Assembly: GCA_021106775.1 (NCBI GenBank)
Contig: JAIOTL010000141.1
Span: forward strand, 1-8,490
Reading direction: 5' to 3'
Length of the DNA: 8,490 bases
Source of the DNA: Planctomycetota bacterium
Lineage (GTDB): Bacteria; Planctomycetota; UBA8742; SKZP01; JAIOTL01
Below are positions 1 through 6,513 of the stretch, in pieces. The notes beneath the pieces were generated by a model, which saw nothing but the letters and a program-made list of their open reading frames with translations, ran no database searches and had not been told where the DNA came from. The position numbers and the translations under genes were made by a program. Position 1 is the stretch's first letter. Every line of letters begins with the position of its first letter.

Positions 1-2727
1 ATTCAGTTTGCGAAAGATAAAGATTATGCCTATCGCAGCAATGAATTAACCTCAAGGGTTATTGATGACACAGTAAAAATCGCAAATAGAATCGACTTCA
101 AGGACGTGATTAAGCCGCATAAGCTGAACGTTACAGGTTTTTTCGCGGTTGCATTCTCGTTAATTTTAACGGGCACGGTTTATTTCACCATGACTCTGCC
201 TAAGCACGTCGGAATCGCATTCAACCTTGATTTCCCCGATAATATCACTAAATACAATATAAACTATCATGTTGAGCCTTCGGATGATTTGAATTTTCGT
301 GATAAATTTACCATCGGCGAGGATTCTGACGTTGTTATTCGTGCTGTCCCAAAGGCTTACAGGTTCGACCGCGTATTTAATATTCTCGATTATGATGTGC
401 CGCAAATTTTCTTCCGCAATCTAAAAAGCAATGTTGTCAGGAAGTTTCGCATGAGTCAGGGATTTGACGAAAAAGGCAGAAAAGTTTACGAATATGTTGA
501 AAACAAAGTCGCTCTGGGTAACTGGGAAGTTTTTGTGAAATGGGAAGAACAAGATTCGCTTAAATACATGTTTAATGTTCGACCTGCACCAACGATTATC
601 GAATCAATCATAAATTACAAAGCTCCTGAACACATGAGACCTTCTGAAGTGCTTTTGTTTGAAGCAACCGAGTCCTCGGAACAGGCCAAAGCACAAATCG
701 ACACTTTATCTGGAATTGGTTTCACAATTACGCTGCCCAAACGCGACGAAAAGGGGAATGTTATTTTCGACAAATTCGGCAAGCCTAATATGTCTGACAT
801 CAGGCGATATATCAGCGAAATCGAGTTTGAGAATGCATTACCCGATATTTACGAAAATTATGTTCGCGGAAAGGTTGAAAAATGGAGTGATACGATTAAT
901 GAGATTGAAAGCACAGAAGTTTCTATTAAATTAAAACTTAATAAGAAGCTAAACCTTGATAAATCACGTCTCATAATCTTTCATAAACAGGAATCCAACA
1001 TAAATACTCCACCAAGCGAGTATAAGCTGAGATTGGTTGAGAATAATGCAGTTTCGAGTAAAGAGAATACGAAAAGAACTCACTGCGCATATTATTATTA
1101 TCAAATATATCCTGATTTTAAGCTTCAGCTCAACATGGTGAAGTATCAATTCCTCTTTGAAGACATTGACCATCTGCATCAAAACGAGATTAAATCACAT
1201 GTTATTAACGTTCAGAAGGATCAACGTCCGTTTGCCCGTTTTGTGTACACAGGTTCGTCGCTTCGCGAGGGTGCTTCATCGGAAAGGCTTGTAACTCCGA
1301 CAGGATTCATACCGTTGGTGTTGGAAGCAAGAGACGATTTCGGCATTAACTCCATTCGCCTACTTTACACAGTCAACGGAATGACCAAAAAGCAGCGTGA
1401 AATTTACAAACAATTGCGTGAAAAAAGTAAAAGCGATATTAATGAAAACATTAAGAACCTGTATTCTGCGGGGGAATCGAAATCAAACGCAGTTCTAAAC
1501 CTGATAGAATACGGAAACCTTGCACTGCCTGAGATAAGCAAGGCTATTGATGAAACGAAAAACAGCAATGTTAGGCTTCTTCTTACTTTGATAAAACAAA
1601 AGATTACTCTGCGCGACGTGCCGGAATTCGACGAACTAACAATCTTCACAGACCAACCCACCAATCCGCCGAACATTAAATTCACAATCCAGGTCGAAAA
1701 GCTTTTGTCCGAAGATATTCTCGCGTCAATAACTGATGATACTTCGATGTCGCTGACTTTTGTGATTGAAGTTGAGGATAACAGGAAAAATCTCGTGCAA
1801 GACCTGATAAACGGGAAACTGGCAGATACACATCGCGGACAGACCTTCAAATCAGAACCTTTAACTATTTCACTCGTTACTTTGCAGACGCTTCAACGAG
1901 AAATTCGGTCAATAATGCGAAAAATCGTTAAAATCAAAATTTCAAAACTCATTTTCAAACAACTCGCTCTGTTAAAAGCAACAAACTTATTCCATGAAGA
2001 CCCGTCAGCATTGAGGCTCAACAAAGAAACCAAACGCGGAGGTATCGCATTTTCAACGATTTTTGAGGACGAAGTTGTGCGCAAAGATGCTGAGGGTGAC
2101 GAAGTCCGCTACGACGGTCAGGCAATCGGCAGAATGCAAGACGAAATTTCAAGAATTGCAGACGGTCTCGTGTATCGACTCGATTCAATTGTAAGACATT
2201 ATAAAAATAATCTCGACTTGGAAAAGGGCGAGACAAAGTCGCCTCAACAAAACACGATTCAGAGAATAAAAATATTCTTGAACCTGATTTCAATGAGCAA
2301 AGAGCTTGCTTTTGAAATTAATCCCGATTTGAAAAAACTAGAAAATGATCCCACTCGCATAAACTGGATTCTGCGCAGAATGCTTAACGAAACAACCGGG
2401 CTTGAATCTGTTCTGCCGTCATTCGATGCACTCGATTTCTCACGTACGCTTGTTTCAATGGACATTATCCGAGCGAGTGTCAGCAGAGAAGCGGCACTTG
2501 CGTATGAGGAAGTCATCAGCCCTGACAACATCGACAATTTTGAACGGGTTCGAGACCTTCTGAAGCAAGCAAAAGGTCTACAAACAACAAGTCTGGATGT
2601 CTTTGAGGAGTGCATGGAATTGATGAAAGAATGGGATGAATTCGAGGAGCATAAACAAGCACTTAAAAGAATTCTTGACGCACAAACAGGTATTGGGGAT
2701 GCTATCAACGATTTATTAAAGGACTAA
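1..2727 (+). CDS. Large membrane-anchored Ig-like/coiled-coil protein, DUF4175-like (5' end outside window)
   Basis: The reading frame is open from base 1 to the TAA at 2725-2727, giving at least 908 residues; the true start lies left of the window. Numbering from base 1, residues 1-44 are a charged, probably cytoplasmic segment. Residues 45-66 are a hydrophobic membrane span (TGFFAVAFSLILTGTVYF). The rest should be periplasmic. It is beta-rich at first, with an ARDDFGI motif at 443-449 and VEDN at 591-594, which I associate with the Ig-like part of DUF4175-type proteins. The last 300 or so residues are mostly helical and charged, consistent with coiled coils. An extra helical stretch at about 461-540 splits the Ig-like part. 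From general knowledge, such proteins often lie near MoxR ATPase, DUF58 and BatA-type genes, but none is visible here. The biochemical role is unknown. The family call is by motif and layout only. ribE follows after 17 bases. Confidence 0.75.
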   Translation: MQFAKDKDYAYRSNELTSRVIDDTVKIANRIDFKDVIKPHKLNVTGFFAVAFSLILTGTVYFTMTLPKHVGIAFNLDFPDNITKYNINYHVEPSDDLNFRDKFTIGEDSDVVIRAVPKAYRFDRVFNILDYDVPQIFFRNLKSNVVRKFRMSQGFDEKGRKVYEYVENKVALGNWEVFVKWEEQDSLKYMFNVRPAPTIIESIINYKAPEHMRPSEVLLFEATESSEQAKAQIDTLSGIGFTITLPKRDEKGNVIFDKFGKPNMSDIRRYISEIEFENALPDIYENYVRGKVEKWSDTINEIESTEVSIKLKLNKKLNLDKSRLIIFHKQESNINTPPSEYKLRLVENNAVSSKENTKRTHCAYYYYQIYPDFKLQLNMVKYQFLFEDIDHLHQNEIKSHVINVQKDQRPFARFVYTGSSLREGASSERLVTPTGFIPLVLEARDDFGINSIRLLYTVNGMTKKQREIYKQLREKSKSDINENIKNLYSAGESKSNAVLNLIEYGNLALPEISKAIDETKNSNVRLLLTLIKQKITLRDVPEFDELTIFTDQPTNPPNIKFTIQVEKLLSEDILASITDDTSMSLTFVIEVEDNRKNLVQDLINGKLADTHRGQTFKSEPLTISLVTLQTLQREIRSIMRKIVKIKISKLIFKQLALLKATNLFHEDPSALRLNKETKRGGIAFSTIFEDEVVRKDAEGDEVRYDGQAIGRMQDEISRIADGLVYRLDSIVRHYKNNLDLEKGETKSPQQNTIQRIKIFLNLISMSKELAFEINPDLKKLENDPTRINWILRRMLNETTGLESVLPSFDALDFSRTLVSMDIIRASVSREAALAYEEVISPDNIDNFERVRDLLKQAKGLQTTSLDVFEECMELMKEWDEFEEHKQALKRILDAQTGIGDAINDLLKD

Positions 2728-2744
2728 AGAGGGTAAAATAATAA

Positions 2745-3407
2745 ATGTTTACAGGCATAATTCAGGAAATCGGCACGGTAAAATCGATAATTCGAGACTC
2801 GCGAATTATTCTTGCAATTGATGCACCGAAACTGGCAAAAAATGCCTATTTAGGCGGAAGTATCAGCGTGAATGGCACATGTTTGAGCGTCACCAAAATC
2901 ACCGGTTCAACACTGTATTTCGATGCGATTCCTGTAACGATTCAGCACACCAATCTCGGCAGTTTGAACGCTGGTGATTTCGTCAACCTTGAACCCGCAA
3001 TGCAGGCAAATTCACGGTTTGACGGACATATTGTGCAGGGTCATGTCGATGAAACAGGCAAAATCGGACGCATTGATAAAAAAGCAGGAGAAGTACGAAT
3101 CACAATAAATGCAAGCACAGATTTCATTTCGCGCTGTATCGAAAAGGGTTCTGTCGCCATTGACGGAATTAGTCTCACCATCACAAAACTCATTGATGAC
3201 AAAACCATTGAAGTCGCGATAATCCCGACGAGCATGGCTGAGACGACACTAAAACACAAGAATGTTGGCGACGCGACAAATCTCGAATCGGATGTCATGA
3301 TGAAATATGTTGCGCGAATAATCACCAAAAATCTGACAAATTCAAAAAATCCATCCCAGATAAAATCTAAAATAAATGAGAACTGGCTCCGAAATCTGGG
3401 TTTTTAG
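2745..3407 (+). CDS. ribE: Riboflavin synthase, alpha chain
   Basis: This enzyme dismutates two 6,7-dimethyl-8-ribityllumazine molecules into riboflavin and 5-amino-6-ribitylaminouracil (EC 2.5.1.9), the last step of riboflavin synthesis, in the cytoplasm as a homotrimer. The 220-residue protein starts with the family hallmark MFTGII. It has two homologous lumazine-binding repeats, at about 1-87 and 95-190. Repeat 1 contains GGSISVNGTCLSVT (37-50, with C46) and NLE (81-83). The junction has GHIVQGHVDETG (94-105, with H95 and H100). Repeat 2 contains GSVAIDGISLTIT (135-147) and a closing NLESDVMMKYVARI. The C-terminal tail of nearly 30 residues is lysine- and asparagine-rich, which accounts for most of the extra length over the usual 200 or so. 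A purine-rich AGAGGG (2728-2733) precedes the ATG by 11 bases. The gene lies 17 bases after the preceding stop, with no promoter or FMN riboswitch visible, so it is probably cotranscribed with that gene. In some organisms the same enzyme is called ribC. Confidence 0.96.
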   Translation: MFTGIIQEIGTVKSIIRDSRIILAIDAPKLAKNAYLGGSISVNGTCLSVTKITGSTLYFDAIPVTIQHTNLGSLNAGDFVNLEPAMQANSRFDGHIVQGHVDETGKIGRIDKKAGEVRITINASTDFISRCIEKGSVAIDGISLTITKLIDDKTIEVAIIPTSMAETTLKHKNVGDATNLESDVMMKYVARIITKNLTNSKNPSQIKSKINENWLRNLGF

Positions 3408-3432
3408 GGTGTGTTTGAAAAATAACCTATGT

Positions 3433-3528
3433 TGTCATTCTGAGGGAGCAAAGCGACCAAAACGGGCGAAGTCCTTTAATTATCCAGATGTTTGAATGCT
3501 ATGATTCTTCACATTGCTCAGAATGACA
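3433..3528. repeat. Inverted-repeat element with TGTCATTCTGAG ends
   Basis: A perfect 12-base inverted repeat bounds the element: TGTCATTCTGAG at 3433-3444 and CTCAGAATGACA at 3517-3528. The interior is imperfectly symmetric. The left half continues GGAGCAAAGCGACC and has CGAAGTCC further in; the right half, read on the other strand, has GAAGAATC. I recognise the ends and the AGCRAAGCGA-type interior as a dispersed intergenic palindrome seen in many environmental bacterial genomes. That is recollection, not a search. The element sits in the gap between ribE and the next gene. It could form a long hairpin and help end the ribE transcript, but no T-run follows. No transposase is present and no target-site duplication is obvious. 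Confidence 0.6.
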
Positions 3529-3580
3529 GGCACAATGCTCGCAATAACTCACAAATCATTATGTATCCCATTATCAAATT

Positions 3581-3609
3581 TTGAAATACAGAGGAAAATA
3601 TGCTATTTT
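3581..3609 (+). promoter_or_regulatory. Candidate promoter for the thioredoxin-like gene
   Basis: TTGAAA (3581-3586) and TATTTT (3604-3609) are spaced by 17 bases and sit about 55 bases before the ATG at 3664. Each box matches four of six consensus bases. The region is very AT-rich, so chance matches are likely. A promoter is expected here because the inverted-repeat element separates this gene from ribE. Confidence 0.28.
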
Positions 3610-3663
3610 GTTGTTTAATACTAAAATGATAAGATTTCAATATATCGCAATTTAGGAGGTATC

Positions 3664-4989
3664 ATGAAAAAATCTTTATTTGTGTTACTGGCAGTATTTA
3701 TCGCTACTGGTATCGTGTTCGCCAAAGGTGAAAAGACAACATACATCAAGCCGAATTTCAAGAAGAAGAAGGATGTAAACTTCAGCATTGATTTGAAATT
3801 ACGTCTTAAACGAGGGGAGACAGATTTTACGCAATCGTTTCAATGGGATTATGACATTGTACCTGTAAAAACTAAAAGCGGATTCCTTAGCAAAGCCAAA
3901 CTTAATCTAAATTCTATCGAATACTATCAAAAAGGTGTTTACCAAGGTGATATACGTGCTGAAACACCTGAAAAAAGCGATGAATTCTCAATCGAAAATA
4001 ATTTATTAAAGAATTATCTGCGAGAAGTCCCTGATGAAAAAACACCAAAGGTCGCATACAGATTTTTGATGGCTCTAACATACGTTTATATGACTAAAAG
4101 TAAGGTTGTTGTCGGCAAGTCAATTGAAATTCCTGATGAAGTCATTTCAGGCTTGAAATACATCCTAAATTTTAAATATAAATCAAAATTAAAATACAAA
4201 ATCCGCGTTAAAGAGGAAATTGAGAAAAAGAAGCCGGTTTTCGGCGTGGAAAAAGGCAGTGTGATTGAATATGCGCTTTCCTGGAGGGATGGCGACAATG
4301 GCATTGAATGTCGAGGGTTGGCGATTTACGATAGTAAAGCAAAAATGATTGCTGGTTTAAAAGCTCACGGCTGGATTAAACACGTTTCGTTAAATCCTCA
4401 GAATCCTGCATTCACTTACAAAATCACCATGGAATCTAACCCGCCTAATAATTTCAAACTTGCTGATAATCCCACACCTGCGAAATATCCAAAAGCTCCG
4501 GAAAATAAAGAAGACGAAGAAACGCCATCAGGTGATTTACCAACAGCATTTAAGGTTGGTGAAGGTGCACCTGCATTTACACTTGAAGACCTTAACGGCA
4601 AAAAGGTTTCACTTTCAGACTTCAAAGGCAAAGTCATTTTGCTTCATACCTGGGCGACAACCATAGATAAAATTGATGATGCTATGACAAAATTATACAA
4701 GGGTATTTATGAAAAATGGTCAAGTGACAAGTTAGTTATAATTAGTCTGGGAATGGGATATAAAGGTGATACGAAGGAAAATCAAAAAGCATACGTGGAG
4801 AAAAATGGCATCAAATGGATAACATTGTGGGATAAGGACAGATCAGTAACAAGTAAATATCAATTGAAGAACCAGTTTTATGTGGCATTAATAAGCAAAG
4901 AAGGAAAAGCGGTTAACTGGGGCTTTTTAGGCGATAAAACCAAAGACCAGGAGATGGGCAAATATCTCGCAGAGCATTGCAGCAAATAA
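3664..4989 (+). CDS. Exported protein with a cysteine-less thioredoxin/redoxin-like C-terminal domain
   Basis: The protein has 441 residues. The start is set by AGGAGG at 3654-3659, four bases before the ATG. Residues 1-20 are a signal peptide (MKKS, hydrophobic core, then VFA before K21), so the protein is exported. Residues 21 to about 260 are a lysine-rich, strand-rich region that I do not recognise. Residues about 262-295 are a proline/acidic linker. Residues about 296-441 match the TlpA/AhpC-TSA redoxin pattern: VGEGAPAFTLEDLNGKKVSL, then LSDFKGKVILLHTWAT, later ITLWDKD and LISKEGKAV. The redox-active site is gone. The usual WATWCxxC reads W330-A-T-T-I-D-K-I337, so both cysteines are isoleucine, and the cis-proline site is apparently phenylalanine (NQFYVALIS). 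It should therefore not act as a thiol oxidoreductase; binding or scaffolding is an inference. The gene is monocistronic by context, ending at the hairpin at 5008-5043. Confidence 0.88.
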   Translation: MKKSLFVLLAVFIATGIVFAKGEKTTYIKPNFKKKKDVNFSIDLKLRLKRGETDFTQSFQWDYDIVPVKTKSGFLSKAKLNLNSIEYYQKGVYQGDIRAETPEKSDEFSIENNLLKNYLREVPDEKTPKVAYRFLMALTYVYMTKSKVVVGKSIEIPDEVISGLKYILNFKYKSKLKYKIRVKEEIEKKKPVFGVEKGSVIEYALSWRDGDNGIECRGLAIYDSKAKMIAGLKAHGWIKHVSLNPQNPAFTYKITMESNPPNNFKLADNPTPAKYPKAPENKEDEETPSGDLPTAFKVGEGAPAFTLEDLNGKKVSLSDFKGKVILLHTWATTIDKIDDAMTKLYKGIYEKWSSDKLVIISLGMGYKGDTKENQKAYVEKNGIKWITLWDKDRSVTSKYQLKNQFYVALISKEGKAVNWGFLGDKTKDQEMGKYLAEHCSK

Positions 4990-5007
4990 TCACAATTTTA
5001 TAATTAG

Positions 5008-5043
5008 AAAATCCTGCTCGAACACATACGAGCAGGATTTTTT
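5008..5043. terminator. Bidirectional intrinsic terminator
   Basis: A perfect 13-base-pair stem (AAAATCCTGCTCG at 5008-5020 with its complement at 5029-5041) encloses an 8-base loop. A T-run of six follows on the + strand (5038-5043) and a matching A-run precedes it, giving a T-run on the - strand. It lies between the stops of two convergent genes (4989 and 5064), so it can end both transcripts. Confidence 0.92.
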
Positions 5044-5063
5044 GTGAATTTCACTTAAATTAA

Positions 5064-5669
5064 TTAGTTAATACGAACAAGCTGAATCGTTACTGATTTA
5101 TATTCTTTCGTTTCTTTTGTTTTGAAATCTACAGTGCTTGTTTTGCCTTCTGTCTTTACAAAGCCTTGAAGATTTGTGATGTTTATTGTTGGGGTAGCAT
5201 CTATTTGTACTTTTGTCATTGACATGAAATCGAGCCCATATTTCTCTTTATCTTTAGCTATGTTTTTTGCTGTGAAAGTATAGTCAGCATCGTATGCAAG
5301 AAGTATGAGCATCTTGTCACCCATTGGAATCATAGTTCTATATTTTCCGCCTGCGAACTTTTTAAATTCAGCTTTAATCTCGACGTTAATTGTCGCTTGT
5401 TTTCCGAGGAAATCAGAAGGTTTAGCAAACAGTAAATCAATTGTAGCTTTTTCGACGATTGCAGCTTTGTCCAAGATATCCTGTGCTTTTTTTGCCTTCT
5501 CCGCCTGAATTTTATCGAACTCAGCCTGTGGAATCTGCACCCATGCGCCGTTTTGCCATAAAACCACGTGCTCAGACTGGGCTTCAGGTTTCGGTGGTCT
5601 TGGTGTTGCAGTCGCACAGCCTGCAAGTACGATAGATGCAATTAGAAGCAAAAATACGAAATATTTCAT
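5064..5669 (-). CDS. Small lipoprotein of unknown function
   Basis: The protein has 201 residues when started at the ATG at 5667-5669, which has GGAGAG at 5674-5679 four bases upstream. A longer reading from 5693 adds eight residues (MLLFLERF), has no better ribosome site and would run into the signal peptide. The N-terminus is a lipoprotein signal: MKYF, a hydrophobic core, and lipobox LAGC with the lipidated cysteine at position 18. A short proline-rich tether (PRPPKPE) follows, then an alanine/lysine-rich helix (about residues 45-75). The rest alternates short hydrophobic strands, for example ATINVEIKAEF and KMLILLAYDA, which could form a small beta-barrel such as an OB-fold; that is only a guess. 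The residue after the lipidated cysteine is alanine, not aspartate, so outer-membrane sorting is expected if a Lol system exists. I do not recognise the family. The gene has a good candidate promoter at 5707-5734 and shares its terminator with the convergent thioredoxin-like gene. Confidence 0.85.
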   Translation of the reverse strand: MKYFVFLLLIASIVLAGCATATPRPPKPEAQSEHVVLWQNGAWVQIPQAEFDKIQAEKAKKAQDILDKAAIVEKATIDLLFAKPSDFLGKQATINVEIKAEFKKFAGGKYRTMIPMGDKMLILLAYDADYTFTAKNIAKDKEKYGLDFMSMTKVQIDATPTINITNLQGFVKTEGKTSTVDFKTKETKEYKSVTIQLVRIN

Positions 5670-5706
5670 AAATCTCTCCAAAAAAAGTAACAAAATAACA
5701 ACCGTA

Positions 5707-5734
5707 ATTCTAGCAATCGAGTTTTAACAGTCAA
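5707..5734 (-). promoter_or_regulatory. Promoter for the small lipoprotein gene
   Basis: On the minus strand TTGACT (5729-5734) and TAGAAT (5707-5712) are separated by 16 bases; each box matches five of six sigma-70 consensus bases. Transcription would start near 5700, leaving a leader of about 30 bases that contains the GGAGAG ribosome site. Confidence 0.55.
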
Positions 5735-5798
5735 TTTAGATAAAAACCAACTTTACTCGAAATACATTTCTTTTATTATCGGCATTCATATTATTCGA

Positions 5799-5826
5799 TT
5801 GTATTGTTTTGCGATATTTTTATGAT
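5799..5826 (+). promoter_or_regulatory. Candidate promoter for the transaldolase gene
   Basis: TATGAT (5821-5826) is a five-of-six -10 match, with TTGTAT (5799-5804) 16 bases upstream as a weak -35. The start site would be near 5833, just before the GAGGAG ribosome site at 5844. The region is AT-rich and the -35 is poor, so this is tentative. Confidence 0.3.
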
Positions 5827-5843
5827 GGATGAAAAATTTCATT

Positions 5844-5849
5844 GAGGAG
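5844..5849 (+). promoter_or_regulatory. Ribosome binding site fixing the transaldolase start
   Basis: GAGGAG lies six bases before the ATG at 5856. It sits inside the longer in-frame reading that begins at the ATG at 5829, so it supports the internal ATG as the real start. Confidence 0.8.
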
Positions 5850-5855
5850 TATGAT

Positions 5856-6509
5856 ATGCAGTTTTTTCTTGATACAGCAATTATCGACGAGATTAAAGAA
5901 GCGGTAGCGCTTGGTTTGTGCGACGGAGTTACGACGAATCCTTCGCTGATTAAGAAATCGGGTAGGGATTATATCGAAGTTTTGCGCGAAATTGCAGGGA
6001 TTTGTGATGGTCCTGTGTCTGCGGAAGTGATTGCGACGGATACTGAAGGAATGCTTGCTGAAGCACGCTTTCTGGCGAAAATTGCTGAAAATATCGTTGT
6101 GAAGATTCCTCTGACGCTTGAGGGTCTGAAAGCGGTGAAAATTCTCAATGCCGAGGGAATTCCGACGAATGTTACGCTGTGTTTCTCAGCAAATCAGGCA
6201 CTTTTGGCTGCCAAAGCCGGTGCAACCTACATTTCACCTTTTGTGGGCAGAATCGACGATCGCGGGCAAATCGGCATGGACATCGTGTCCGACATCATGG
6301 AAATGTACATGAATTATGAGTTCACTACGCAGGTTATTGTGGCGTCAGTTCGAAATCCTATTCATGTGCATGAGGCAGCGCTGATGGGTGCGCATATTGC
6401 GACGATTCCCTTCAAAATCTTCAAGCTGCTGGCGTCGCATCCACTCACCGACACCGGCATCGCAAGCTTCCTCAAAGATGCCCAAGGCGTCCAAATCCCC
6501 CGCACATAA
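5856..6509 (+). CDS. tal: Transaldolase of the small TalC/FSA-type family
   Basis: The enzyme should transfer a dihydroxyacetone unit between sugar phosphates (sedoheptulose-7-phosphate and glyceraldehyde-3-phosphate to erythrose-4-phosphate and fructose-6-phosphate) in the non-oxidative pentose phosphate pathway, in the cytoplasm. The 217-residue length fits the small decameric subfamily. From the ATG at 5856 the protein starts MQFFLDTA, as the family does, with D6. Further motifs are GVTTNPSLI (24-32), [12 protein letters not shown] (55-66), the Schiff-base lysine K83 in VVKIPLT, and [11 protein letters not shown] (127-137) with R132. Two positions separate transaldolases from fructose-6-phosphate aldolase: where E. 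coli FsaA has Q59 and Y131, this protein has E57 and F129, as transaldolases do. The call is therefore transaldolase, not aldolase. The gene stands alone: divergent from the small lipoprotein upstream, and ending four bases from the stop of a convergent gene with no terminator between them. Confidence 0.95.
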   Translation: MQFFLDTAIIDEIKEAVALGLCDGVTTNPSLIKKSGRDYIEVLREIAGICDGPVSAEVIATDTEGMLAEARFLAKIAENIVVKIPLTLEGLKAVKILNAEGIPTNVTLCFSANQALLAAKAGATYISPFVGRIDDRGQIGMDIVSDIMEMYMNYEFTTQVIVASVRNPIHVHEAALMGAHIATIPFKIFKLLASHPLTDTGIASFLKDAQGVQIPRT

Positions 6510-6513
6510 TTTG

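Noticed and set aside
106..108. GTG as the start of the first gene
   Set aside because: The same frame stays open to base 1 with family-like sequence, and there is no ribosome site before the GTG. The gene is cut by the window edge.
1404..2708. Minus-strand open frames inside the first gene (for example 1404-1850 and 2259-2708)
   Set aside because: They are serine/leucine-rich shadows of a well-supported coding frame, without ribosome sites or recognisable motifs.
3573..3586. Short palindrome TCAAATTTTGA as an operator
   Set aside because: It is a single AT-rich palindrome in AT-rich DNA with no second copy, so chance is a sufficient explanation.
3408..3663. FMN riboswitch, small gene or CRISPR repeat in the gap after ribE
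   Set aside because: No conserved RFN-type sequence, no open frame of useful length and no spaced direct repeats. The only structure is the single inverted-repeat element.
5670..5693. Longer start for the small lipoprotein at 5693
   Set aside because: It adds MLLFLERF ahead of a normal lipoprotein signal, whereas GGAGAG is correctly placed for the ATG at 5667-5669.
5829..5855. Upstream ATG of the transaldolase
   Set aside because: The nine extra residues are absent from the family, and the ribosome site GAGGAG lies inside them, before the ATG at 5856.
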